64,000 nucleotides of DNA from Ovis canadensis (GCF_042477335.2 NC_091263.1:73768501-73832500); one strand, 5' to 3'; positions 1-21,114 are shown, counted from the stretch's first letter. Numbers and translations: made by a program. The notes: generated from the sequence alone by a model not told the origin.

Positions 1-110
1 AGGCTGTTTGACTCCGTTGAGGATGGTCGTATGATAACTTTTAGGCTGTTTGAAATAATACAAATAGCTTTCTCATTATAGCTTTGTATATATACTCTAT
101 TGGGGAATCA

Positions 111-388
111 CTGCTGCTGCTGCTAAGTCGCTTCAGTTGCATCCGACTCTGTGCGACCCCGCCTGGTGCAGCCCACCAGGCTTTCCCGCCCCTGGGATTC
201 TCCAGGCAAGAACACTGGAGTGGGTTGCCGTTTCCTTCTCCAGTGCATGAAAGTGAAAAGTGAAAGTGAAGTCGCTAAGTCATCTCTGACTCTTCGCGAC
301 CCCATGGACTGCAGCTTACCAGGCTCCTCCGTCCATGGGATTTTCCAGGCCAGAGTACTGGAGTGGGGTGGATCACTGCTTCGGTCCT
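111..388 (-). mobile_element. BOVA2 SINE (two BovA units) in an RPN1 intron
   Basis: Read on the minus strand this is the ruminant BovA dimer. The + strand starts with a (CTG)n run, then aagtcgcttcagt, gtgcgacccc and two related gcccaccaggct / cttaccaggct blocks joined by agtgaaaagtgaaagtgaag. It lies at least 680 bp from the nearest exon. Confidence 0.92.
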
Positions 389-1072
389 AAAAGGTGGTCT
401 TAAATTTTTTTCTTTTGGCGGAGTTTGGGTTGGCAAAGATATAGTGGTGGGTGTATAAGTTTTTTCCTTATCACCTGCTCCACAGTCTCATTCGAGATGA
501 GGCCTGCTCTTCCTCAGAAGGACCCTGCAGCCTGCTGGAGCTGGCGTGCTCTTTGTGGTTGTGCATTGGGTTGCGGGGAAGGATCAGGGTGAAGGAGTGT
601 GTCGTGCCGCTTCTTGCGCCACTGTTCATTTCTTTCATGCAAGTAAAGTCAGTTTTCATTACGCATGAGACTTTTCTACTGTAACAATAAATAATGGTGG
701 GTTTTTTTCCCATGCATATGTGAGTGTAAATGAAGAAGAAAATCTCCAGAAAGAAACCTTTCCAGCCTTTATATTTGGGAGTGTGAAGTGTATTTGGAAG
801 TATAATTTTAATTTGAACACATGTATTTTATCATTCAGGAAAATATTATGATCTTGTGGAGCATATTATACAGTTTATTCAGTGCCAAAGTCAGTCTTTT
901 GAAGTGTTCCTATATTTTGGTTAAAACATTGTTACTGAAACCAGAATTCGATTTTCACAAAGTTCTGGCAGCTGGAATTCTTTAATGTGGACATTATCAG
1001 GCAGTTAGTTAATTGCTGCCTCAAACTTTAGAGGCCAAAAGACAAAGAATAACTTCGTTTGTCCTGTTGCAG

Positions 1073-9580
<8,508 letters not shown>

Positions 9581-9950
9581 CCCTGCAGAGGGCAGGCTTG
9601 GGCGCAAACGGCAAGGCCAGCACAGACCGGCTTCTGGGTTTTGTAAAAGGCTTTCAAGGAAGACAGAAGTCAGGCCCTGCCTCAGGCAACGCAAGAAGCT
9701 TCATTTTTGTCCCTAAAGTATCCCTTTAAAACAACAGCAAAACTTAAATGTCATGAAAAACAAAATATCTTTGTGTTTTGAACAAAGAAGTTTTTGAGTT
9801 TTGTTTATTCTGAATCCTAGGATATTTTTGGCATCTGTAAGCCCTTGTTTTATAGCCTTATAGTTCCTGATGTGTGGGTATTTTACAAGCGCGTGTGTTT
9901 TTTAAAGTGTGTGTGACCTAGTGACAATAAAGTTCGGACTGTGAACTTGG
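9581..9950 (+). terminator. RPN1: RPN1 3' UTR and poly(A) signal
   Basis: About 370 nt of 3' UTR follow the stop. A canonical AATAAA lies at 9926-9931, followed by a T/G-rich stretch from about 9945. Cleavage is expected near 9945-9955. No other AATAAA is closer to the stop. Confidence 0.85.
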
Positions 9951-10249
9951 GTTTTGTTGCGCCGAAAAGCTGTCGTAACTTATTTCTTAACTTTGGGGAT
10001 AGTACTTCATCAGGTGCTTTTTATCCACTAAACAACGGATTTGCAAAAAAAAAAAAAAAGACGGATTTGCTCCTGGGAGCAAGTTTGTGTGGCGAGTATA
10101 GGTTACATTTTACATCTGGGAACCCTGATGCCACAAAGGTAAGGTGAGGCCCCGAGTGTGGAGGGGTGTGGAGCACCCGGGGCACGAGTTCTTCTGGCAC
10201 TAAGGCGACAGCAGTGACGTGACGGCCAGACTCAGTCACAAACTGGCAG

Positions 10250-11500
10250 GCCCTGCGGGTACACCCGGGAGAGCCCGGGGCCTGCAGGCTGCGGGCTTCA
10301 CCCCGAGGTCAGGCGAAGGGCAAGCGGAGAGGGAGACACGCTCAGCTTGGACGCCGGCTGAGCGCCCGCTGCCTCCCAGGCACGAGACGCGGGCCCGGCC
10401 TCCGCGGGGGCCCCTCGCCCGCCCAGTGGGGTCCCGGCCCTCCTCCCGGGCGTCTTCCGCGAGCCCTGCCGCCGCCGAGCGGGCTGCAGCGACCCCGGCC
10501 CGCCTCGGACGGAGGGTCCCCGCGGCCGGCCGTGGGCGGCTTCGCCTCCCGCCTCCCGCCCGCTGAGTTCGGGTCAATCCCTCGCTGCGGAGCAGGAAGA
10601 GGAAGAACCGCGGGGCCGGGGCCGAGGGCTCGTGCCGGAGGGCGCCCTCTGCCGGGCCGGCGGGCCGCGCGAGGCCGCCGAGTGCGCAGGCGCAGAGGGC
10701 CCGCCGGGGAGCGCGGCCAGGGGAGCCGCGCATGCGCAAGGCCGCACCCGGCCTGGAGGCGAGGGCGCCACCTAGGGGCGCGCGCCGGGAGCGGCCGCCC
10801 GGCCTGGACCAGAGGTGCGCCGGGGCGGCGGGCGGCCGGGCTCGTCCATCACCCCGGCGCGGCCCGGCTGAGGCCTGGGCCCGGCCGCCCCAGCTCCGCG
10901 CTTCCTCAGCTGCGCGCCGCGGGCCGCCCTGCGCCTCCCTGGCCCTGGCTTCCCTCGTGGCCAGTGGGGCCTGGCGCCCCCTGCTAGGCCAGGGGCGAGG
11001 GTGGACTGGGCCGGCCCCGGGTGCCCGGAGAGGTGCCTGGACGAGGACACGTCCACTGGTCGCGGGCAAGCCTCCTCCCTGGGCCTCTGGTGGGGGGCGG
11101 GGGCCCCTGGGCCACGGGCGGTCCAGGCCCCCAGGCCAGCCTGCCGTCCGGCCCATCAGCCGGCGCCGCTGTCCGGCCCCGTGGTCCAGCCCGACTCCTC
11201 CGTGGCCGGGCCTCGAGCGGGCCCACGGCCGCGGGGGGCCAGCGGAGGGAAAGGGGGCCGAAGAGGCGGGCCGGGTGGCAGCCTCCCCCTCCATTTGTCT
11301 TGGAGGCTGACACGGAGAAACCCCAGAGGGCCGAGTGCGCCCTCACAGTTTCACCACAAGTATCCTGGCCGGGCGTCTGGCGCCGCGCTGATAGTGCAGC
11401 CCGCCGCAGGCCCGCCGGAAGCGCTGCCAGCGGTTGGGGCCGCGGCCCAGGCAGGAAAGGCCCCCGCGGCCGCCTGCGCCGGCTGCTGCCCGGCCGGTGG
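10250..11500. promoter_or_regulatory. Orphan CpG island just downstream of RPN1
   Basis: A CpG-dense block of about 1.25 kb begins 300 bp past the RPN1 poly(A) site. It contains a full 12/12 match to the NRF1 consensus YGCGCAYGCGCR at 10727-10738, an 11/12 match at 10683-10694, and three CTCF-like motifs (separate entry). No coding exon can be recognised. The long open frames here on both strands reflect base composition. It could be an unannotated promoter or an insulator. Confidence 0.6.
10642..10987 (-). promoter_or_regulatory. Three CTCF-like motifs in one orientation
   Basis: Reverse complements of 10642-10655, 10765-10778 and 10974-10987 each match 13 of 14 positions of the core CTCF consensus CCASYAGRKGGCRS. 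All three lie on the minus strand, within 350 bp. The first two bracket two NRF1-like sites. Binding is inferred from sequence only. Confidence 0.5.
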
Positions 11501-14328
11501 GGCCTGAACCTGGGCACCCACCGGTCAGCTGCCTGCATGGCCAGGGAGGCGACTCGGAGGGAAGACGGAACCTGCAGACCGGGCCAGGCCTGAGCCGGGC
11601 TAAGGGCGGCCTTCCCTCCCGTGGTGGAGCCCCCGACCCGGCCCTTCACGTTCGCAGCCTCCTTGGGGTCACTGGTCCCATGGTTGCTGCGACAGGCCAG
11701 AACCAAGTGCAGGGAAACGTGTGAACAGAGTGCCTGGGTGGGCCGCGGGGAGAGCTGGTGGATGGGGCGTGGTTAGGGGAGCAGTCTCCGTGTCCTGAGG
11801 TTCTGCAGGTGCCCGACTCCAGCCCCCTTGTGGCCTTCCATTCAGGAGGTGGAATCCAGGATGATCCATCTTAAGATGAGAAAGACAGGAGCCCCTTTCA
11901 ATGCTGGAGGTGAAGAAGAAGGTCCCGGGGAGGGAAAGGTTGCCGATCAGGAGAGAAGGGGCCAGTGGAGGGAAGGGTCTTGAACCGCAGGGACTTGAGT
12001 GCCGAAGCGGGTTTCACGGGAGATCTCTGAGCACTGGGCTGTGCCTCCCTGCAGCTGCGTGCAGGAAGCCGGTGGAGACCCTGTCCATCCATCTCTCAGT
12101 GGTCTTTACTGTGTGTCAGGCAGGGTTTTAGGCACTGGGGACGCAGGAACTAGACAGGACCCTCTGTGACTTTCAGAAGGATGAGAAACTGGAAAATAAA
12201 TCCTCGTAGGTAGTGCTGAGTGCTCTGAAGGAAATGAAATAGGTGATGTGATCGCCAGAGCTGGCTGCAGGCCTGGGGAGGCTCCCAGGGCTGGCTGGAG
12301 GGCTGAGCCAGCCCTGCGGGTCCTGCTGCCTCCGCCCCTGGTGTCTCTCTGCCTCCCCTCCCCCCAGAACCTCCTGCCCCCAAGTCTTCCCGCTGGGTGG
12401 CCCCCTGTCCTTGGGCAAGTGCCTTCTCTCTGGGCTTGAAATCTTCCTGCACAGGCCAGCATCTCAGGGTCCTTCCACTCTGGGGTGGATGTTGGACCAG
12501 CCTCTGCCGGGAAGGGGGAAGCGCAGGCCTTTGTTTCCCAGACTGTGGGCGGCAGCTGGGTGGTTGGAAGAGGGACCATCAGTCTGCTGGGGTTCCGTCT
12601 GGGTTCTGCAAGTCACCTGGGACCTTCCCACCTGTTTCCTGACCCAGACAACAGACCCGATCATGCCCATGTTACGAGCAGGAGTCTGGACAGGCGGCTG
12701 TGACTCGTGTGTGTCTGGGGAGGGCGTCGGGGCCCTTTCCGGGCTTGTGGGTTGCAGGTCCCAGCAGAGCTCAACTCAAGGGCCCGTCCCCGCACGCGGC
12801 CACTTGGCTCTAGAGCTCACTTGTTAGTGTCTCTTGGGTCACGTTTGGGGTCGATTCTCGATGCCACGGGTACGGTGCACGCGGATGTCATGACCCAGAC
12901 AACCTCGCCGTGTGTCCCCTGCCTCTGGACACCCCCGCCCAGAGCGCTGGCCCCCGCAGGCCTGTCGGTGCCCACAGAGGGGCTCGCAGGCTCCGCCAGG
13001 GTGGCCACAGTGTGCCCCCTTCTCAGGGTGCCCCCCCCTCCGCTTGGTGCAGAGTGTACCTGCTGAGTCCTTACAGCAGACCTGGGGAGGAGGTGTCACT
13101 CATTTCCAGGAGAACAGGATCCTGGGAAGGAGAGGCAGCCCTTCTGGGGCCCCGTGTCCATCAGGCGGGTCGGGGGCCAGGCAGGTGGCAGGGACGTGCA
13201 GAGCGGCCACCACGAGCTGCCGCCCACCCAGCGCTGGGAGCCGCCTCTGACCTGACCTGGCCCGAGACGTGCCCCCTGTAAAGCCTGGGCTGCGTATCGG
13301 GGTGGTCCCCAGAGAGCAGCCGTGCCCAGGAGAGTCTGGGGGTGACTTGGAAACCCTGGTTTGGGTGGGGGGCTCTGACCTGGGCGCATATGAGCCTCGC
13401 ACTCAGCAGTACAGCATCTCTTTCCAGGTGCTCGTTAGTGGCGAGTGATACCGGCCCTCCACTGGGTGGGGATACAGGCTGTCGCCAGGGCGGGGGCCCG
13501 AGGCTGCGAGCTCCAGGCGGGCTGCTGGGCTGCTTTGCTGGCTCCGCCACCGCTCAGCTGCCCTGTGCCTTCACGTCCCCACCTGGGAAATGGGGTAACG
13601 CTCACTGCTAACTGAGAGGCACTGTCGGCGTGAGGCTCGGAGGAGCTGGCAGGGTGGGCACTGGCCCGCAGTAAACTCTGGGTGGGGTCTGTTGTAACAG
13701 GAACATTTACATGGTCGCGGGGGAGGGGCGGGTGTTAGACGCCCTGTGACTTGGCTGCTGTTTCCCAGGGAGCTGAGCCCCTTGTCTCAGGTGCCAGACT
13801 CCCCTGGACGCCCAGCCCCGGAGCCTCGGATCCCACACATGCGATGGGGTGCCCAGGGTTGCTGTGGGGGGCGACACCCGGAGGAGGGGCCCCTCTGCAC
13901 GACCAGAGCGCGACCCGGCTCCTCGGAGCCCCCTTCTCCCCGGGCCTTGACCTTCGGGCTTCTGTGCGCCTCTCTGCACTGTCCGGGTTTATCAAGAGTC
14001 CTGCCAGGTCTGTGCAGCTGGAACCCCCCACCCTGTGTATCTGATGGGTGGGCTCCTCACCGCTCGCCACCCCGCCCTCAGCGAGGCTCTGGGGAGGTTG
14101 GTTTGGCCAGAACCCTGCCCGCTGGTGTTTCCTCTTAGTCATTGCCACCCGCTGCCCGCACCTGTAAACCCCCTTCTCCTGGCTGTGCTGAACGCCCCAT
14201 CTCTTCCCCCATTGCAAGACCCCCCGATGTCGGGGCCTCTGGAATAATTTCTTCTTTAATAGGGGTCCTGGGAGACCATACTTGTGGAGCACACAGCAGG
14301 TGCTCATTAAGTGCTGGAATCCCCCTTC

Positions 14329-14366
14329 ACACCCCACCCCCACCCCCACCCCCACCCCCACCCCGC
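14329..14366. repeat. (CCCCCA)n microsatellite
   Basis: About six units of a C5A hexamer in a row, flanked by unique sequence. C-rich strand, so i-motif or G-quadruplex formation is possible on paper. Confidence 0.9.
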
Positions 14367-16769
14367 CGCAGGCCAGCCTCCGGGCTCCCGCCGGTTTCCT
14401 GTCGTTTTCCCGTGGACGGGTCCTGGAGCTCCGAATGAAGCGACTGCTCTGCCGTCGGGGCCTGATTCTCCCCCGCAAAGTTGGGCGGCTGGGCCCTGAC
14501 CCCTGAGGGGTGAGCGAGGTTCAGGTTTGCCCCAGAGACCCTCCGAGGCTGGTGGGGACTGCGACCCACGCCCCCCATCACCGCCAGAGGGAGCCCCTGC
14601 CTGGGAAATGTTCACACTGCGCAGAGACCGTGCTGTGCCTTCGGGGCTGTGCTCTGGCCCCGCCCGGAAGAGCTCTGTTTTGGGGGGGACGGGGGTTCTA
14701 CTTACAAGGGCAAAGCAGAGTAGTGCCCGCCCAGCAGGTGAGGGGCTGCCCGCCCGGCCCCCCTCCCGACACTTCGCAGGCCCCCGTCATCTCAGGGCGT
14801 CCAGGAGCCGCCGTCCAGGGATCTCTGCAGACCGAGGGAGCTGGCGGTGGAGGAGCTTTAGGATGGGAGCCGGTCCACGGTGGCAGTTACCGCTGGGTGC
14901 CTGCTGCTCTGCTCCAGGCAGGGCCTGCGTGGGGACCTGGAGCCTCACACCCCAGGGTCCTGTCTGCTGCCCGGCAGGAAACTGGAGGTTAGGGAGGGTT
15001 GCCTCAGGGTCCCACGTGGTGAGTGCAGTTTCCAGTGGGATCCAGGTCACGGCACGTTGCTCAGGCCTCTGCAACGACCAGCGCCTTTGGCCCAGGCTTC
15101 CCTGGGAGCCCGCGGGCACCCCGTGGGCAGAGTGCCCGAGGCAGACCCCTGGACTCTGGGTGGCAGCTCTGGGCCAGGTCCTGAGGGGACCTGGGGACAT
15201 CCTCAGGGGTGGTACCCGCTCTGGAGGTGCCCTGCAGTACCCTGGAGGTTATGGCTCGGCAATGGGACAGGTTGGTCTGGGAGAGGACCTCCATGGGCCC
15301 CAGCTGGCACCCCTAACGTGGGACAGGCTCATTCCTCCGTTCCGTCCTTGCTGGTCCCAGGCCCACCCCGCTGACGCCTCTCTCACTGAAACTCTTTCTC
15401 TCCTCCAAGGTCCAGCTGAGGTCCAGCCCTCCATAAACTCCGTGAGCCTTATCCAGCAACCGCGGCAGCTGCTGATTTCCCGGGTCCTCGAAGACGCGTC
15501 CCTCCCGGTCTGCCTGCAGGAGCTCCTACTCGTTCTCTGAAGCCCAGCCGCAGCGGGCCCCAGGAAGGCTGTGCCCCCTCCTAGGTGAGGGCAGGTGGGC
15601 CTCGCCGGCCTCCCGGCCTCTGAACTACAGCATGTCATGGGCAACTGCGCCGGAATTCAGTCATTAAAAGATGCTTCCTGTGTCTCAGAAATCGTGAAAG
15701 TAATAATAATACCTGCTCGTGTAAACACTCAAGCACCTGAGAGGTGGAAAGGAAAGTGGATGCTCCCACCTTGCCAGCAGCCCCCGGTTGCCAGCGCCCC
15801 TCCCAGAGGAAAACTCCTGAGGCACTTCCTTGCGCTTGCCGCAGGGAACTCTCCTTGCCCGCGTGACGGGCCGCAGTTTCTCGGCTCTGCTGCGATCTGC
15901 CTCTGCCCCCTTCCACACCCACCTCCCAGGGCCTGGGGTGGGCTCCACCTTCCGCAGGCGCCCAGGGCTGTTTTGAAGATGCCGCCCCAGCTGGTTTTGC
16001 GTTCTTCCAGCGCTGATCAGCCTCGTGTAGCTTGGGCTCTGGTGGATCACCTCATCTTTTCTTGCAGAATGTTACTATCATTATGGAAAGCTAAATTCGT
16101 TTTCCACCTTCAAAAGTCAAGAGATGGTCCCCAAAAGACAGGCCAGGGGCTGGGGCTCAGAGCTTCCAGAACAAGGCTGGGAATGCAGCTCAAGAGTGGA
16201 CTCAGATTTAAAGATGGAAACCCAGTTACCCCGGCGGCAAAGTAGGCCCAGCAGCGGGCCTTCAGCCAAGGACCTCGCAGGCTGGGACAGCCCCGGGCAC
16301 CTGAGACCCAGTGCTGACTTGGAGGCTCAGGCGTCCACCTGGCCAGCCGCGGGCCGCTTCCAGGCCAAGGGGGTCTCTGGAGTCAGCCCCCAGCCACGCT
16401 TTGCACGTGGGGGGGCCGGGGCCCAGTGCTGCGGGTCGGGGAGCTGGGGCCCGCCTTCTCTGGCCAAGGCCCCAGCTAGCTTTCCTTGCCTTGTACGCCC
16501 CCCCCCCCACCCCGCCCCAGCAGCCCCTGCTCCACGGTGGGGGGCAGGGGAGGTTGTTGACGATTTGTGCCTTGGTCTCTCTGCCCCGGGCCTCCTGATC
16601 AGGTGGTGCTTATCAGGGTTCCGCTCCTGTCAGATGGGCCTTCCGGAGCCCGTGGGCGCGGGCTGGGGGGGCGGCGGGAGCCCCCCCGAGGGCCTGGAGG
16701 CTGCCTCACGTCCCTGGCCTTCGCGTGCCCTGCCCCCACCCCGCCCCCATGGGCCGCCCCCTTTACCAC

Positions 16770-16870
16770 ATCAGGATACAGAACATTGCATGAATTCCGG
16801 TCTCAATGGAATTATTTCAGAATTCTGGTCAACCGCAAACTCGGGGTGTTTCACAAACTGTCCATCACTG
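16770..16870. promoter_or_regulatory. Candidate conserved non-coding element with RUNX motif
   Basis: A sharp drop in GC content inside very GC-rich DNA, with no repeat signature. It contains AACCGCA (RUNX type) at 16831-16837, an attgcatgaa block and aattatttcag. Selected on sequence character only; conservation was not measured. Confidence 0.3.
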
Positions 16871-17984
16871 CCGTGTGGTGGGCAGAGCCGGGCCCGGGGC
16901 CGTAACGGATGCAGGAGGCCGGCCACCTTCCGGGGGCGCTCCCGGGCCTGTGGGCAGGTGCCCCCCGTGTCTGCCGGGGGCTCAGGCCCAGGGTGGGGGC
17001 GCAGGAGCGGTGGCTGGGGCCAGGCCCCGGGAGGGGAAGGGTGGATGGGGTGGGGGGAGCAGCCAGATTGAGGGTCCACTCGGGGGTCCACCCCTGCCGT
17101 GGTGGGACCCGGGCCAGGCCCACGTGTGTCTCCCTTGCCCCTGGGGCCATGGAGACAGGGCTGTAAGGCTCGCTCCCCCAGCTCAGCCATCGGGAGTCCT
17201 TTCAGCTCTTGAGGAAAGTCTCGGAGACGCGCCTGTGAAGGGCCTGCCCCGACGCCGAGGGCTTGCTCGAGGGCTCCCAGCTGCAGGGGGAGCGGCTGTC
17301 ACCCAGCGTCAGTAACAGCCGTGCTCCTGACGGCGGAGGCCATACCTACAGCTGGGGGCCCCGGGGAGACCTCGCTGCAGGGACAGATGTCCGTGGTGGT
17401 CACTCGGGGGTTCACGCCGGGCAGCGAGGCCCACCACGCTCAGGCCGCCCGTCCACCTAGCAACAAGGCCCGGGAGAGGGAATGTCAAGTGATGGGCACC
17501 AGGCGGCAGGCCATGGGACCCCTTCTGCCTCCTGCTCCCAGGCCCTCTGATGGGCCTCCAGCCTGGACCTTGGGGGGACAGGGCCTGCGGGGGGCCACGT
17601 GACCGAGGTGTGGGCCGCGGTGTGGGCCGCGGTCTGCGAGGGCCGCCTTGGGGCCCAGCTGGCCCCGCGCAGGGCGCTGGCCGGAGGGGTGGAGGCAGCC
17701 CTATAGTCAGGGAGGTCCCGGCAGGCCCAGGCAGGGCCTCGTGGCCCACTCTCCTTTCCACTGTCTTTTCTCCCTTCCCCCCTGTGGATGACCACCCCCC
17801 GACCCCCGGCCCCCACTCTGCGTGCTCTCCTGTGGGCTCAGATCCACGGCCCCCCATCTTTCCACAAACAGCAGAGCGGACACAGCCCACTGTCTGCAGC
17901 CTCTGGCCCCTTCCCTTTATTTTGGAGAAAACGGGAATGTCAGTTATATATAGATAGAGTTTTTTTCCAAAACAAACAACTGCG

Positions 17985-18690
17985 ACTTTCCATTGAAGTA
18001 TAGTTGGTTTACAATGTTGTATTAGGGTCAAGTGGACAGCAAAGTGACTCAGCTGTAAATATACAGATGCATCGTTCTTCCGGCTGTAGGTTCTCTCCTG
18101 CTGTAGGTTATGAGATGCTGACTCTAGTCCCCATCTTTGCTGTCCATTTTGTGCATGTGCGTCTCTTAACACCACGCTCCTGAATCACCCTCTCCCGCCT
18201 TTCGCCTTTGGAAGCATGCTTGGTTCCCTGTTTGTGGGTCTGTTTCTGTTTTGTGAGTGAGTCCGTTTGCATCATAAGCTAGATCCTGCGTAAAAGTGAC
18301 ATCGTCTGATGTCTGTCTTTCTCTGTCTGACCTGCTTTGCTCCGTTATGAAAACCACTGGGTCTCTGGACACAGACTGCTTCCATGTCCAAGTGCTGTGA
18401 ACGCTGGGTTGCGTGTATCTTTTTGAATGAGTTCTCCAGACGTGCCCCGGAGTGGGATTGCTGGACCATAAATAGTTCTGTTTGCAGTTTTCCGGGGAAC
18501 CTGCTCCCTCTTCTCCACAGTGGCTGCACTGGCCTGTACTCCCAGCAGCCACGTAGGCGGGCTCCCTTTCCCCACACCCTCTCGGCGTGTTTGGTTTGTG
18601 GGCTCTCTGATGACGGCCGTTCTGACGACGGGGTGTGGGGAACCTCACTGCACTTTGGGTGTGTGGTCCTTGTCACCCAGGCCTTTCCTC
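17985..18690 (-). mobile_element. L1 3' end (ORF2 end and 3' UTR), antisense
   Basis: A clear antisense copy. A T-run is followed by ttgaagtatagttggtttacaatg, gtctgtttctgttttgtgagtgag and tctttctctgtctgacctgc. Then comes gtgtatctttttgaatgag and gtgggattgctggaccata, which is the reverse of the ORF2 segment coding YDPAIPLL. Its 5' part is truncated near 18690. Confidence 0.85.
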
Positions 18691-18849
18691 CTCGGCCATG
18701 ACCCGCAGCCGCAGCTGAGAGCCGTGGTGTTCCCGGGTGAGCTGCTTTTGTGCCGCCCTGGGCCGGAATGTGGGCCGCCTGTCCTGGGAGGGACGCGGAT
18801 GACGGCACAGCTGCTGTTTGCACCGTGAGGGCAGCGGAGAAGGGCTTGC

Positions 18850-19010
18850 TGAGAGCTGCGTCTCCACCTTTGTTAACTCATTCGATGGTGCGGCAGCCTC
18901 GCGAGGTTGGTACTATTGCTGTGCCCCTTGGACAGTAAGGGAGCCGGGCCAGAGAGGTCCCCGAGCTCCTGGACACTCGCAGCTGGGAGTGAAGGGGGGC
19001 GGCGCCCAGG
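18850..19010 (-). mobile_element. MIR SINE, antisense
   Basis: ttaactcattcgatg, ggttggtactatt and gacagtaagggagccgggccagaga follow the reverse MIR core. Moderately diverged. Confidence 0.65.
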
Positions 19011-20683
19011 CTGTCCAGCTCGGAGACCCGCCCTGCGGACCTTGGGTGGCCTGGAGTCCTTCAGTCACATCAGGCCATGAGCTGGCATCGATTTAGTCCG
19101 AGTTATCAAACTAATGTAACATTACAGAAAGTTCTCAAGGACACAGGAATACAATGAATAAAAATCTTTGCCTGCTAAACTACATGCCTGCCGCCGCCAC
19201 TGGACGTGATTTCGCCCAGTGGACGTTTTCCTGAATGTACCTTCCCATCTCTGCCCTCCCTCCCTCCTTCTCTCCTTTTCTTTTTATGACTTTCCGAGGC
19301 TAGATTTCCAGAAATCGGTGAGCATGGCAAGGGGGATAAGTTAAAAAATTCGTAAACGGTTCCCGGCAGCGCGTGTGTGAAGCCCAGCCTTGAGCGAGGG
19401 GATCCCCATTGGCGGAGGCTGCGTGTGGGAGTCGCCGATCAGAAGCCGGATCTTAGACGGCTCTTCCGAGGCGGGTGGGAAATGCCGGGCTCCCAGGCGC
19501 CCTTATCGCCGTGGTCATCCACATCGCGTTATCTGAGGCCCCTTCAGGAAGCGCGAGGCCGGGCAGAGACGCGGCCAGAGTCAGCCTTGCCCCGGGGGAC
19601 TTCTCGTGAGTCAGAGGCTCCCACGGAGGGCGAGGGCGGCCCACAGAGGGCGGGCGGCCCGAGCGAACGGGCGGGGCCGGGGCCGAGCCGGGGCCTCTGC
19701 TGGCTCAGCTGTGCGGGTGCTGGGCCCCCGGAGCTGCCGACGGGGCCCTGCGATGCGCCGCGCACCGCCCGGGCGACCTGGCGAGGCGGCCCTGGCCGAG
19801 CTGGCGATGCACGTGGCGAGCAGGGCAGCGCGCGCGCAGGTGGACGCCACGTGTGCAAGTAACACCCACGGTCCCTCGGGTGCCTTTCTGGTCCCCACCT
19901 TTCGATCGCGCACCAAGAGCCGTGTCTCCGCCGCAGGGAGAGCAGCAGCGCACAGGCCTTCAGGCCTCAGAGAGCAGCTCAGCTCCGGAGCCGTGACAGT
20001 GGGGAGCGGCGGGGACCTGCGCCCGCGGAGCGGCCGACCGAAGCCGCCGCCCCAGAGAGGCCTCTGCCCCAAAGGCACCTGCTGGGCACCTTTCAGGCGG
20101 TCGGCTGTGTCTTCCTGGGCATTTCCTCCTTAAACGGAAGGGGCTCCGGGAAATGGTGGGAGGGACGCCCTCACAAGCTACAGCATCCTGCTCCTTCGAT
20201 TCGGTTTTCTGAAGGCAAGAAAAGACGTGAATATTCTCGATGCGCCCTGGACACCCTGTTACCAGCTTTCATTGACTCGCGAATCTGTATCTCAGCGTCT
20301 CTCCACGGAGAGCTGTTTTATTCCCTTCCGTTTAAAATCTGAGTATATTTTAAAAGGTAACACATTTTGGTGACCTGAGATTCAGAGGGCACAGACGGGC
20401 ACGCGGTGGGACCCCCGCTCCCACTGCCTCCCCTGGTTGCAGTCCATAGACACAGCCGGCGGCTCGGACCCTAGCGAGTTCTAGTCGTGGCTCTCCCACG
20501 TGTGAGCATTTGTGTGCGGAGGTCTTCTCTTCAAATTGGGATGTAACTGACATGCAATGGTATGTTCATCCAAGGCGTAGGACGTGATGGTACCATACCC
20601 GTGTACATAATGAAATGATTGGGCAGGAAGGCTAATGAACACCCATCACTGCACATACTTAACAACATTTGTTGGGACCTTCT

Positions 20684-20834
20684 TTTTTTTAGTTTTTTAT
20701 GATTTTTCGGTCACACCTCATGGCATGTGAGATCTTAGTTCCCCAACCGGGGACTGAACCCACACGGCTTGCAGTGAAAGCGCAGTGTTGGCCGCCGGGC
20801 CGCCAGGGGAGTCCCTCTTGGGAGGATCTTCTCT
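20684..20834 (-). mobile_element. CHR-2-type tRNA-Glu SINE, antisense, inside L1
   Basis: tttttcggtcacacctcatggcatg, gatcttagttccccaaccgg and gaccgccaggg-like gggccgccaggggagtccc trace the reverse of the cetartiodactyl CHR-2 consensus. Confidence 0.85.
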
Positions 20835-20907
20835 GAGCTCTACAGTCCGAGCAGCCTAGCAGCATGCAGCGCAGCGTTGTTAAATACCTCTGGTCACTGT
20901 CTTCTGT

Positions 20908-21114
20908 GCTTTCCTCGTGGCTCAGACGGTAAAGAACCTGCCTGGCACACAGGAGACCCGGGTTCGACCCCTGCATCAGAAAAATCCCCTGGAGTAGGAA
21001 ACGGCAACCCACTTCAGTACTCTTGCTTGGAAAATCCCATGGACAGAGGAGGCTGGCAGGCTTCAGTCCACGGCACTGGAAAGAGTCGGACGCGACTGAG
21101 CGGGCGACACTTTC
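20908..21114 (+). mobile_element. Bov-tA SINE, sense, inside L1
   Basis: tttcctcgtggctcagacgg through cctgcctggcacacaggaga and gggttcgacccctg (tRNA-like A and B boxes), then cagtactcttgcttgg and gagtcggacgcgactga. Full-length tRNA-Glu-derived ruminant SINE. It is not a tRNA gene. Confidence 0.92.

Larger units (their letters stand above)
11500..17980. other. Intergenic GC-rich DNA without a recognised gene
   Basis: Mostly unique GC-rich sequence. Small items seen: an L2-like stretch at about 12095-12260 (gtgtgtcaggcagggttttaggcactgggg), a (CCCCCA)n microsatellite at 14329-14366, a MIR-like tail at 14283-14320, and a less GC-rich island at 16770-16870 (separate entry). Open frames of up to 337 codons resemble no family I know and lack coding character. 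Confidence 0.6.

Noticed and set aside
123..305. 60-codon minus-strand open frame near the window start
   Set aside because: It is the usual open frame within an antisense BOVA2 SINE, seen again at 39847-40151.
10236..11294. 352-codon minus-strand open frame in the CpG island after RPN1
   Set aside because: Composition artefact; the plus strand is also open, and no splice or homology support is seen.
14527..15540. 337-codon plus-strand open frame
   Set aside because: GC-rich, no recognisable domain and no coding-like codon pattern; several other frames in the area are open.
20908..21114. tRNA gene (A and B box seen)
   Set aside because: The boxes belong to a tRNA-Glu-derived Bov-tA SINE; no cloverleaf or intact anticodon arm. 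The same applies to the other Bov-tA and CHR copies.
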